Shown here piece after piece: positions 10,162-17,837 of a DNA stretch of 64,000 nt. The position numbers and the translations under genes are program-made. The stretch lies in contig NZ_BMRC01000012.1 in NCBI RefSeq assembly GCF_014648435.1, positions 242,201 through 306,200 of the forward strand, given 5' to 3'. This DNA comes from Nonomuraea spiralis (GTDB taxonomy: Bacteria > Actinomycetota > Actinomycetes > Streptosporangiales > Streptosporangiaceae). Positions within the stretch are counted from its first letter, which is position 1. Every line of letters starts with the position of its first letter. The notes under the pieces were generated by a model. It was not told the DNA's origin and made no database searches. It saw only the letters and a program-made list of their open reading frames with translations.

Positions 10162-10437
10162 GCCAGTGGCCCCCTGGATTCCAGACGACTGTCGTCCGTG
10201 TGGCGCGGTCCCGGGTCAGGGTAGTGCGCCCGTGCAAGGCGAGTCCGCAGAGTCGCGGCCCCAGGAGGCAGAATCTATGGCCTGAGCTGGTATGACCAGT
10301 CCCTCAGAGCTCGATGTGGCTTAACTGTGATTGACGCGAAACTTATTCGTATCGATCTTGATGTGAATGTCTACGGGCCGTCCCGGTTGGGTCTCGGAAC
10401 TGTGACAATGCCGATCCCAGGCCGAATCTGTCCGAAA
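10162..10437. promoter_or_regulatory. Upstream region of the peptide transporter operon
   Basis: A 276-base gap upstream of the permease start, with an unusually AT-rich patch at about 10318-10375. A 13-bp palindrome, CTGGT-ATG-ACCAG at 10287-10299, is a candidate operator. No clear -35/-10 pair stands out, and no gene is visible. Confidence 0.35.
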
Positions 10438-10935
10438 TCAGCTGATGCCGCGGCGCTTCAGGAGCGCCTCGATGTCGGAGAAGTCATCGTCGTTCTTGGG
10501 GGTCTTCGGAGCCACGGCAGGCTGGGTCTTGTTCGCTACGGGCTGAACCGGCGGCTTCGCTCCCGGCCGCCCGGCACCCCGCTGCTCCGCCGCCTGCCGC
10601 TCCGGATCGGCCTTCTTCTTACGGCCCGTCGACAACCTTCGGCCGCGCATGAACCCCGACACCACGAACAACACCGCGGCCAGACCCGCCACGGCCACCC
10701 CGGCCCACACCATCGGGTTGAGCACCAGCCCGGTGACGAACCCCACCGCGGTCGCCCCGATGGTCCACAGCGCGCCCAGCGCGCCCGTCAGATAGGCCGC
10801 CACCGGCAGCAGCGACCAGGCCGCCAGCCTCATCCCCGCCGCCGCGCCCCTGCGCCTGAAGGCCAGGAAGCTCAGCACCAGCCCTACCGCCGTCACCCCG
10901 CCGCACAGCGGCAACCAGGCGATCTGCTCGAACAT
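10438..10935 (-). CDS. Conserved actinobacterial membrane protein, function unknown
   Basis: A 165-residue protein with four predicted membrane helices (about 5-25, 37-57, 59-80, 83-100) and a charged cytoplasmic tail rich in Lys, Arg and Pro. The tail ends in DDDFSDIEALLKRRGIS, an acidic patch plus amphipathic helix that looks like a protein-docking motif. Gene order (RecB-type nuclease, this protein, MetH, PAC2) resembles M. tuberculosis Rv2119-Rv2125, where Rv2120c is a small membrane protein, so orthology is likely though not tested. I do not recognise a function. Confidence 0.75.
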   Translation of the reverse strand: MFEQIAWLPLCGGVTAVGLVLSFLAFRRRGAAAGMRLAAWSLLPVAAYLTGALGALWTIGATAVGFVTGLVLNPMVWAGVAVAGLAAVLFVVSGFMRGRRLSTGRKKKADPERQAAEQRGAGRPGAKPPVQPVANKTQPAVAPKTPKNDDDFSDIEALLKRRGIS

Positions 10936-10986
10936 TACGGCCGCCCCTCGTCTCGACTACGCCTTCCATCCTGGCACGCGAAACGC

Positions 10987-11020
10987 GGGGCGCCCCTCCT
11001 CCGGGAGGACCAGACGCCCC
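10987..11020 (-). terminator. Nested hairpin downstream of the HAD phosphatase gene
   Basis: Outer arms GGGGCG (10987-10992) and CGCCCC (11015-11020) enclose a second inverted repeat (TCCT 10997-11000 with AGGA 11006-11009). It lies 9 bases past the HAD stop, in the right place to terminate the metH-HAD transcript. Confidence 0.5.
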
Positions 11021-11028
11021 CTAGGGGA

Positions 11029-11673
11029 TCAACCGGGAATCAACGCCCGCAGATCGGCCACGCCGACCTCGGCCAGCGAGGAGACCACCAGGCGGCCCGG
11101 AGCCGGCTCGACCGGCAGCAGGCTCGGGACGGCGACCACGGCGCAGCCCGCCGCCGTGGCGGCCGCGACGCCGTTGGGTGAGTCTTCGAGCACGACGCAG
11201 CGCACCGGCTCGACGCCGAGCAGCCCGGCGGCCTTGAGATAGGGCTCGGGGTCGGGTTTGGTGCGCTCGACGTCGCCGGCGGTGACGATGACGTCGAAGC
11301 GGTCCTTCCCGAAGCCCTTGAGCACGGCCTCGGCGATCTCCCGCATCGAGGAGGTCACCAGCCCGACCGGCACGCCCTCGTCACGCAGGGCGTCGAGCAG
11401 CTCGGCGGCCCCCGGCATGACGCGAACGCCCTGGGACAGGCGCTCGACCATGCCGGAGACCATCCACTCCTGCACCGTCAGCGGGGGCACGTCGGCCCCC
11501 GAGACGGCGAGCATGTAGTCGAGCGTGCGCTCCATGGACCCGCCGACGAGGTGGGCCTGGTGCTGCGGCGTCCACTGGGCGCCGAGCCTGGCCATCACCC
11601 CGGTCTCGATCTCCAGCCAGACCCGCTCGCTGTCGACGAGCAGGCCGTCCATGTCGAAGAAGACCGCTTCCAA
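11029..11673 (-). CDS. HAD superfamily phosphatase (subfamily IA, beta-PGM-like)
   Basis: A 214-residue phosphohydrolase. The nucleophile motif is DMDG at residues 8-11, motif II is LVTSS, the motif III lysine is in KPDPEPYLKA, and motif IV is VLEDSPNG. A helical cap lies between motif I and II. The start must be the TTG at 11673 (preceded by GGGGG 5-9 bases upstream), because the next ATG falls inside the DMDG motif and would remove the nucleophile. It begins 20 bases after the metH stop, so the two are probably co-transcribed. The substrate is unknown; sugar phosphates are usual for this subfamily. Confidence 0.88.
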   Translation of the reverse strand: MEAVFFDMDGLLVDSERVWLEIETGVMARLGAQWTPQHQAHLVGGSMERTLDYMLAVSGADVPPLTVQEWMVSGMVERLSQGVRVMPGAAELLDALRDEGVPVGLVTSSMREIAEAVLKGFGKDRFDVIVTAGDVERTKPDPEPYLKAAGLLGVEPVRCVVLEDSPNGVAAATAAGCAVVAVPSLLPVEPAPGRLVVSSLAEVGVADLRALIPG

Positions 11674-11693
11674 GTTGAGCCCCCGATGACGAT

Positions 11694-14600
11694 CTAGACG
11701 TTGAAGTACTTGGCCTCGGGGTGGTGGGCGACCAGCGCCGAGGTGGCCTGCTCGGGGTGGAGCTGGAACTCCTCCGACAGGCTGACGCCGATGCGCCCCG
11801 GGTCGAGCAGCTCGAACAGCTGCCGCTGGTCCTCCAGGTTGGGGCAGGCCGGGTAGCCGAAGGAGTAGCGGCAACCCTGGATGTTGACCTTGAGCATGTC
11901 GTCGAGCGACTCCTGGCCGCCGATGCCCCACTCCGCGCGCACCCGGGCGTGCCAGTATTCGGCCAGCGCCTCGGTGAGCTGCACCGACAGGCCGTGGAGC
12001 TCCAGGTAGTCGCGGTAGGCGTCCTTGGCGAACAGCTCGGCCGTGGCCTGGGAGATCTTGGCGCCCATGGTGGCCACCTGGAAGCCGACCACGTCGACCT
12101 CGCCGGAGCCCTTCGCGCGGAAGAAGTCGGCCAGGCACAGGTGGCGGTCGCGGCGCTGGCGCGGGAAGGTGAAGCGGGTGCGCTCGTTGCCGTCGTCGCC
12201 AAGGATGATCAGCGAGTCGCCGTCGCTGACGCACGGGAAGTAGCCGTAGACGACGGCCGCCTCCAGCAGGCCCTCGGTCTGCATGCGCTCCAGCCACATG
12301 CGCAGCCTGGGCCGGCCCTCGGTCTCGACCAGCTCGTCGTAGCCGGGGCCGTCGCCGCCCCTGGTGGGCTTGAGGCCCCACTGGCCCAGGAACAGGGCGC
12401 GCTCGTCGAGGAAGGCGGCGTACTCGGCCAGCGAGATGCCCTTCACGACGCGGTCGCCGTGGAAGGGCGCGGCCGGCACCGGGTTGTCGGCGGCCACGTC
12501 GGAACGCGCGGGCAGCTCCTCGACCGGGGTGCGCTGGAGCACCGCGCCGGTCTTGACGCGGCGCTCGCGCAGCGGCGGCAGCGTGGCGCCCTCGACGCCG
12601 CGCTTGACGGCCATGAACGAGTCCATCAGCCGCAGCCCCTCGAACGCGTCGCGGGCGTAGCGCACCTCGCCCTCGAACAGCTCGGCGAGATCCTGCTCGA
12701 CGTAGGCGCGGGTGAGCGCGGCGCCGCCGAGCAGCACCGGATAACGCTCCGACAGGCCCCTGGAGTTCATCTCCTCCAGGTTCTCCTTCATGATGACCGT
12801 CGACTTCACCAGCAGCCCGGACATGCCGATCACGTCGGCCCGCTGCTCGTCGGCGGCCTCCAGGATGGCCGACACCGGCTGCTTGATGCCGAGGTTGACC
12901 ACCTGGTAGCCGTTGTTGGACAGGATGATGTCGACGAGGTTCTTGCCGATGTCGTGCACGTCGCCCTTGACCGTGGCCAGCACGATGCGGCCCTTGGTCT
13001 CGCCCTCGAGGCGGTCCATGTGGGGCTCGAGGTAGGCCACGGCGGCCTTCATCACCTCGGCCGACTGCAACACGAACGGCAGCTGCATCTGGCCGGAGCC
13101 GAACAGCTCGCCGACCGTCTTCATGCCGTCGAGCAGCACCTCGTTGATGATCTCCAGCGCGGGCCGCTGGGCGAGGGCGTCGTCGAGGTCGGCCTCCAAG
13201 CCCTTGCGCTCGCCGTCGATGATGCGCCGCTTGAGCCGCTCCCACAGCGGCAGCGCGGCCAGCTCCTCGGCCTTGCCGGCGCGCATCGCCGCGGCGTCGA
13301 CGCCCTCGAACAGGTCCATGAAACGCTGCAGCGGGTCGTAGCCCTCGCGGCGGCGGTCGTAGACCATGTCGAGCGCGACCTGGCGCTGCTCGTCGGGGAT
13401 GCGGGCCATCGGCAGGATCTTGGAGGCGTGCACGATGGCCGAGTCGAGGCCGGCGTTGACGCACTCGTTGAGGAACACCGAGTTGAGCACCATGCGGGCG
13501 GCCGGGTTGAGGCCGAAGCTGATGTTGGACAACCCCAGCGTGGTCTGCACGCCCGGGTAACGGCGCTTGAGCTCGCGGATGGCCTCGATGGTCTCCAGGC
13601 CGTCGCGCCTGGTCTCCTCCTGGCCGGTGGCGATGGGGAAGGTCAGGCAGTCGACGATGATGTCCTCGACGCGCATGCCCCAGTTGCCGGTCAGGTCCTC
13701 GATGAGGCGGGAGGCCACGCGCACCTTCCAGTCGGCGGTGCGGGCCTGGCCCTCCTCGTCGATGGTCAGCGCGACGACCGCGGCGCCGTGCTCGTGCACC
13801 AGGCGCATGATCTTCTGGAAGCGGGAGTCGGGGCCGTCGCCGTCCTCGTAGTTGACGGAGTTGACGGCCGCGCGGCCGCCGAGCATCTCCAGGCCGGCCT
13901 GGAGCACGGCGGGCTCGGTGGAGTCGAGCATGATCGGCAGCGTGGAGGCCGTGGCGAAGCGGAAGGCCAGCTCCTTCATGTCGGCCACGCCGTCGCGGCC
14001 GACGTAGTCGACGCACAGGTCGAGCATGTGGGCGCCGTCGCGGGCCTGGTCGCGGGCGGTCTCGACGCAGTCGTCCCAGCGGCCCGCCAGCATCGCCTCG
14101 CGGAAGGCCTTGGAGCCGTTGGTGTTGCAGCGCTCGCCGATGGCCAGGTAGGAGGTGTCCTGGCGGAAGGGGACCGTCTGGTAGAGGGAGGAGGCGCCGG
14201 GCTCGGGGTGGGGGCGCCGGGCGGCGACCTCCTTGCCGCGCACCCGCTCGACCACCTGGCGCAGATGCTCGGGGGTGGTGCCGCAGCAGCCGCCGACCAG
14301 GGACAGGCCGTAGTCGCGGGCGAAGGTCTCGTGCGCGTCGGCCAGCTCCTGCGCCGACAGCGGATAGTACGCGCCGTCGGAGGTGAGCACCGGCAGGCCC
14401 GCGTTGGGCATGCACGACAACTTGAGCCGGGAGTGGCGGGCGAGGTAGCGCAGGTGCTCGCTCATCTCGGCCGGACCGGTGGCGCAGTTGAGGCCGACGA
14501 TGTCGACGCCGAGCGGCTCGATCGCGGTGAGCGCGGCGCCGATCTCGGAGCCGAGCAGCATCGCGCCGTTGGTCTCGATGGTCACCTGGGCGATGATCGG

Positions 14601-15158
14601 GACGTCCCGGCCGGCCGCCTCGACGGCCCGCTTGGCGCCGATGACGGCGGCCTTGACCTGGAGCAGGTCCTGGCAGGTCTCGATGATCAGCGCGTCGGCG
14701 CCGCCCGCGATCAGACCGGCGGCGTTGTCGCGGTAGGCGTCGCGCAGGCTGCGGTAGGGCAGGTGGCCCAGGGTCGGCAGTTTGGTGCCGGGGCCCATCG
14801 AGCCGAGGACGAAGCGCGGCTGGTCGGGCGTGGACCAGTGGTCGGCCCGCTCACGGGCGATGCGGGCGCCGGCCTCGGAGTACTCGAAGACGCGCTCGCC
14901 GATGTCGTACTCGCCGAGCGCGGCCAGGTTGGCGCCGAAGGTGTTGGTCTCGACGCAGTCGACGCCGACCGCGAAGTAGGCGTCGTGCACGCCCTGGACG
15001 ATGTCGGGACGGGTGACGTTGAGGACCTCGTTGCAGCCCTCGTGGCCCTCGAAGTCGTCGAGTGTGGGGTCTTGGGCCTGGAGCATCGTGCCCATAGCCC
15101 CGTCGGCCACGATCACGCGCTGGGACAACACTTCTCGGAAGGACGGGGAGATGCTCAT
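11694..15158 (-). CDS. metH: Methionine synthase, cobalamin-dependent
   Basis: A 1154-residue modular enzyme transferring methyl from 5-methyl-THF to homocysteine through cob(I)alamin. Modules run in the usual order: homocysteine domain (about 10-320, with the zinc site GGCCGTTP), pterin domain (about 350-610), cobalamin cap and Rossmann domain with the His-on motif DVHDIG, and the AdoMet reactivation domain at the C terminus (RAEWGIGG, GCRYSFGYPACP). It is slightly shorter than E. coli MetH (1227) but all modules are present. The ATG at 15158 is chosen because TAAGCT lies 7 nt upstream and the longer reading to 15257 lacks family similarity. I found no cobalamin riboswitch upstream. Confidence 0.97.
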   Translation of the reverse strand: MSISPSFREVLSQRVIVADGAMGTMLQAQDPTLDDFEGHEGCNEVLNVTRPDIVQGVHDAYFAVGVDCVETNTFGANLAALGEYDIGERVFEYSEAGARIARERADHWSTPDQPRFVLGSMGPGTKLPTLGHLPYRSLRDAYRDNAAGLIAGGADALIIETCQDLLQVKAAVIGAKRAVEAAGRDVPIIAQVTIETNGAMLLGSEIGAALTAIEPLGVDIVGLNCATGPAEMSEHLRYLARHSRLKLSCMPNAGLPVLTSDGAYYPLSAQELADAHETFARDYGLSLVGGCCGTTPEHLRQVVERVRGKEVAARRPHPEPGASSLYQTVPFRQDTSYLAIGERCNTNGSKAFREAMLAGRWDDCVETARDQARDGAHMLDLCVDYVGRDGVADMKELAFRFATASTLPIMLDSTEPAVLQAGLEMLGGRAAVNSVNYEDGDGPDSRFQKIMRLVHEHGAAVVALTIDEEGQARTADWKVRVASRLIEDLTGNWGMRVEDIIVDCLTFPIATGQEETRRDGLETIEAIRELKRRYPGVQTTLGLSNISFGLNPAARMVLNSVFLNECVNAGLDSAIVHASKILPMARIPDEQRQVALDMVYDRRREGYDPLQRFMDLFEGVDAAAMRAGKAEELAALPLWERLKRRIIDGERKGLEADLDDALAQRPALEIINEVLLDGMKTVGELFGSGQMQLPFVLQSAEVMKAAVAYLEPHMDRLEGETKGRIVLATVKGDVHDIGKNLVDIILSNNGYQVVNLGIKQPVSAILEAADEQRADVIGMSGLLVKSTVIMKENLEEMNSRGLSERYPVLLGGAALTRAYVEQDLAELFEGEVRYARDAFEGLRLMDSFMAVKRGVEGATLPPLRERRVKTGAVLQRTPVEELPARSDVAADNPVPAAPFHGDRVVKGISLAEYAAFLDERALFLGQWGLKPTRGGDGPGYDELVETEGRPRLRMWLERMQTEGLLEAAVVYGYFPCVSDGDSLIILGDDGNERTRFTFPRQRRDRHLCLADFFRAKGSGEVDVVGFQVATMGAKISQATAELFAKDAYRDYLELHGLSVQLTEALAEYWHARVRAEWGIGGQESLDDMLKVNIQGCRYSFGYPACPNLEDQRQLFELLDPGRIGVSLSEEFQLHPEQATSALVAHHPEAKYFNV

Positions 15159-15171
15159 GCCGTAGAGCTTA
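15159..15171 (-). promoter_or_regulatory. -10 box for leaderless metH mRNA
   Basis: On the minus strand TAAGCT (15171-15166) fits TANNNT and ends 7 nt before the metH ATG. A perfect TTGACA at 15211-15206 lies too far upstream (over 30 nt) to pair with it. Confidence 0.6.
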
Positions 15172-15376
15172 TCGGCTGCGCCTCGACGGCTTATTCTTCG
15201 TCCTGTCAATTGACGCTGCGTCCAATAGGGATCGGGGGCCGGGCCGGCGCCTTTCACGATGATCCGCTGGGGGCGAACGAGCAGGAGGGGTGAGAGGGGT
15301 GGTACGGGGGGATAGTGGCGTGGTGGGCTGGGCGAAAGGGGTGGCGCGGGTGGCTCGGTTCGTTCGCGGGGAGATC

Positions 15377-15432
15377 GGTGACGCCGACGCCTGCTTACCG
15401 CATAGGCTTAGCGCGATGAGGGAGAGAGGAGG
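15377..15432 (+). promoter_or_regulatory. Promoter and ribosome site of the PAC2 gene
   Basis: TAGGCT at 15403-15408 is a good -10 box, with GTGACG at 15378-15383 as a possible -35 at a long 19-nt spacing. GAGGAGG at 15426-15432 is a strong ribosome binding site 6 nt before the GTG at 15439, so this transcript has a short leader, unlike its neighbours. Confidence 0.5.
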
Positions 15433-15438
15433 CGACAC

Positions 15439-16293
15439 GTGATCGAGCTCGAAGGGCTCCCCGAGCTCGTCGACCCGGTGCTCATTGCCGCGTTCGAGGG
15501 CTGGAACGACGCGGGCGAGGCTTCCAGCGGTGTGATCGCCCATCTCGAGTCGTCCTGGAAGGCCGAGCCGCTGATCTCGCTCGACCCCGACGACTATTAC
15601 GACTTCCAGGTCACCCGTCCCGTCGTGGAGATGGGCGACGGGCTGACCCGGTCCATCGTGTGGCCGACGACGCGGTTGTTCCACGCGCGCCCGCCCGGCA
15701 GCGAGCGCGACGTCGTGCTGCTGCGCGGCATCGAGCCCAACATGCGCTGGCGTTCGTTCTGCGCCGACATCATCGCGGTCTGCCGGGAGCTGGGCGTCGA
15801 GCTGGCGGTGATGCTGGGGGCGCTGCTCAACGACTCGCCCCACACCCGCCCCGTGCCGATCCTCGGCGGCGCCACCGACGAGGCGCTGGCCCGTTCGACC
15901 AACCTGGAGCTGAGCCGCTACGAAGGGCCGACCGGCATCGTCGGCGTGCTCCAGCACGCCTTCGGCGAGGCCGGGCTCGACGCGATCTCCCTGTGGGCCT
16001 CGGTCCCCCACTACGTCGCCCAGCCGCCCAACCCGAAGGCCACCCTCGCGCTGCTGCGCCGCATGGAGGACGTGCTGGAGATCCCGATGCCCCTCGGCGA
16101 CCTCGACGAGGAGGCGCGGGCCTGGGAACGCGGCGTCGACGAGCTCGCCTCGCAGGACAGCGAGGTGGCCGAGTACGTCAAGGAGCTGGAGGAGCGCAAG
16201 GACGCGGCCGAGCTGCCGGAGGCCAGCGGAGACGCCATCGCCGCCGAGTTCGAGCGTTACCTGCGGCGCCGGGACCGCGACACCGACAGCTGA
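15439..16293 (+). CDS. PAC2 family protein
   Basis: A 284-residue cytoplasmic protein of the PAC2 (proteasome assembly chaperone 2) superfamily, which also includes archaeal PbaB. The family start is clear (LIAAFEGWNDAGEASS), as is the core segment GALLNDSPHTRP followed by a Gly-rich turn. The C-terminal third is acidic and helical (about 235-284), typical of actinobacterial members. Its role in bacteria is not established; actinobacteria carrying it also carry a 20S proteasome, and the left edge of this window resembles a proteasome neighbourhood. Divergent from metH with 280 bases between them. Confidence 0.88.
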   Translation: MIELEGLPELVDPVLIAAFEGWNDAGEASSGVIAHLESSWKAEPLISLDPDDYYDFQVTRPVVEMGDGLTRSIVWPTTRLFHARPPGSERDVVLLRGIEPNMRWRSFCADIIAVCRELGVELAVMLGALLNDSPHTRPVPILGGATDEALARSTNLELSRYEGPTGIVGVLQHAFGEAGLDAISLWASVPHYVAQPPNPKATLALLRRMEDVLEIPMPLGDLDEEARAWERGVDELASQDSEVAEYVKELEERKDAAELPEASGDAIAAEFERYLRRRDRDTDS

Positions 16294-16379
16294 CTCTCCA
16301 CCGCTAAACCCCACATTTTCGGAAATTTCGAGTCATAATCAGGGTTCGTACAAGATTTCCTCAAGCTGGCGCTCCGACT

Positions 16380-16400
16380 CCAGGTCTCCGTGAGACCTGG
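16380..16400. repeat. 21-bp perfect palindrome upstream of the TetR-like gene
   Basis: Arms CCAGGTCTC (16380-16388) and GAGACCTGG (16392-16400) flank CGT. It lies 57 bases before the ATG at 16457. A CATAAT at 16334-16339 upstream could be a -10 box, which would put this palindrome in the transcribed leader. It may be an operator or an RNA hairpin. Confidence 0.5.
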
Positions 16401-16456
16401 ACCACCGGCTTCGTACCGTGATGCCTGTCCTATCGACCGCGCACGTTAGGCACGCC

Positions 16457-17011
16457 ATGGCGACTTCGCAAGTCGATCCGCACCAGAGAAGTCAGGACAC
16501 CAGACGTCGCATCCTGGAGATGGCCCGATCCGTCAGGGAGGACCGCACCGGCGGTTCCGTGGACCGCTTCCTCGCCCTGCTGCAGGACCGTCTGCCGTTC
16601 TGGCTGAGCATTCTGCACGATCTGTCGCACCGCGTCGGGAGAGGACGCGTGGCGGACAACCTCCTGCCCGTCGCCCGAGCGGGCATCGACTACTACATGG
16701 AGGTGCAGGGCGCGGCGTTGCCCGCGTTCACCTCCCCTGATGTGACGGTGCGCTTCCGCGCGGCCGTACGCGACACCGGGCTCGGGCCGAGCACCGAGGT
16801 CGCGCCGCTGGCCGCCTACCTGGCCGCCGAGCAGCGGCTGGGCCGGGTGGGGCCCGAGGTCGACCCGGAGGCGAGCGCCCGGCTGCTGATCGCGGGCTGC
16901 TTCCACCATGCCTACATCGAGATGTTCGTGGGCGCGGACGCCGGTCCCTCGCGCGCGGCGGGCGCGGTGGAGATCGTCCGGGAGCTGCGGCTGGAGCCCG
17001 TCCACGCCTGA
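16457..17011 (+). CDS. TetR-like protein apparently lacking the helix-turn-helix
   Basis: A 184-residue protein. The opening SQDTRRRILEMAR resembles helix 1 of TetR regulators, but the next part does not read as the usual helix-turn-helix (no GxxxxxxxIAxxAGVSxGTxYxHF pattern); instead it goes straight into a ligand-domain-like helical region ending with ASARLLIAGCFHHAYIEMF, typical of TetR C-terminal domains. It may be a regulator that lost its DNA-binding part or a diverged ligand-binding protein. In-frame alternatives are GTG 16418 and ATG 16421; the family-like sequence begins after 16457. Its last 100 bases overlap the convergent CbiX-like gene on the other strand. Codon third positions stay GC-rich to the end, supporting coding. 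Confidence 0.6.
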   Translation: MATSQVDPHQRSQDTRRRILEMARSVREDRTGGSVDRFLALLQDRLPFWLSILHDLSHRVGRGRVADNLLPVARAGIDYYMEVQGAALPAFTSPDVTVRFRAAVRDTGLGPSTEVAPLAAYLAAEQRLGRVGPEVDPEASARLLIAGCFHHAYIEMFVGADAGPSRAAGAVEIVRELRLEPVHA

Positions 17012-17733
17012 CCTCCGGAAGTCCGGCGGTTCTGCCTCTGACGTTCGAGTGCCTGGTCGAAGCGGTGCCAGATCAGGGTGGCCACGGCGGGGTCGGGGCC
17101 GAGCGGGCCGCTGACCAGGTCGGCGCCCGCGGCAGCCAGACGGTCGTGGAAGAAGCCGGCCGCCAGCACGTACGAGGCGACCGCCACCCGGCCGCCGGGC
17201 CGTCCCCTGGTCGTACGGGCCGCAGCCACCGCCTCGGGCAGGGACGGCGCGCCCGCCGAGGCGAACGCGGCCGTGACGGGACGCGACAGCCGTACCGCGA
17301 GGCGGCGGGCCGCGGCGCGTACGTCGGCCAGCGCCGCCGGGTCGGACGAGCCCGCCGCGCCCAGGACGACCGCGTCCGTCCCGCGCAGCCCCGCGCGGTC
17401 CAGGGCACGGGCCAGCGCCGAGGTGAGCAGGCGGTGCGGGCCCAGCCAGGGGGCGACGAGCGCGTCCGGGCGGCGGGCGGCGATCACCTCGGGCAGGTCC
17501 ACGTGGACGTGGTAGCCACCGGCCAGCAGCAGCGGCACGACCACCAGGGGGCCGGGCACCTCCGGCAGGACGTCGGCGAGGAGCGGGGCGCTGATCTCCA
17601 GGTGGCCCAGCTCGACGCGGTGCCCGGGACGGGCCCGGCGGACCGAGCGGAGCAGCGCCGACAACGTCCGCTCCCCCGCGGCGCTGCGCGTGCCGTGCGC
17701 GGCCAGCACCAGCGAAGGCGGGCGAAGGCTCAC
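16912..17733 (-). CDS. Sirohydrochlorin chelatase-like protein (CbiX/SirB family)
   Basis: A protein of about 273 residues that should insert iron or cobalt into sirohydrochlorin, for siroheme (cofactor of nitrite and sulfite reductases) or cobalamin. It has the two-lobed CbiX layout: LVLAAHGTRS at the N terminus carries the metal-binding His, and GGYHVHVDLPEVI the second lobe's entry. Three in-frame GTG starts (17811, 17772, 17733) are produced by a 39-bp triplication; homology begins right after 17733, so that one is preferred. The last 43 residues are low-complexity Arg/Ser and lie antisense to the TetR-like gene, so the C terminus looks like read-through beyond the ancestral end. Confidence 0.8.
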   Translation of the reverse strand: MSLRPPSLVLAAHGTRSAAGERTLSALLRSVRRARPGHRVELGHLEISAPLLADVLPEVPGPLVVVPLLLAGGYHVHVDLPEVIAARRPDALVAPWLGPHRLLTSALARALDRAGLRGTDAVVLGAAGSSDPAALADVRAAARRLAVRLSRPVTAAFASAGAPSLPEAVAAARTTRGRPGGRVAVASYVLAAGFFHDRLAAAGADLVSGPLGPDPAVATLIWHRFDQALERQRQNRRTSGGQAWTGSSRSSRTISTAPAAREGPASAPTNISM

Positions 17734-17837
17734 CGGGCCGCCAGGAAGGGCTCGTACCGGGCGAAGGCTCACCGGGCCGCCGGGAAGGGCTCGTGCCGGA
17801 AGAAGGCTCACCGGGCCGCCGGGAAGGGCTCGTGGGG
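17720..17837. repeat. 39-bp direct repeat, three copies, spanning a gene junction
   Basis: Copies at 17720-17758, 17759-17797 and 17798-17837 are nearly identical; the third diverges at its edges. Each holds a TCAC which on the minus strand reads GTGA, a start/stop overlap. The NnaR-like gene ends in the last copy (stop 17810-17808), so the module containing its C-terminal codons and the CbiX start has been duplicated twice. In the CbiX frame it encodes a 13-residue repeat (VSLRPVRALPGGP). Confidence 0.85.

Noticed and set aside
10162..10437. Small gene between the ABC operon and the membrane protein (plus-strand frame from 10327)
   Set aside because: The frame continues antisense through the membrane protein gene and has no family features or ribosome site.
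11721..15293. A 1190-codon open frame on the plus strand
   Set aside because: It is antisense to metH, has no family pattern, and reflects the lack of stop codons in GC-rich antisense frames.
15159..15438. Cobalamin riboswitch before metH
   Set aside because: Looked for, but no B12-box-like or matching stem pattern seen, and metH appears leaderless.
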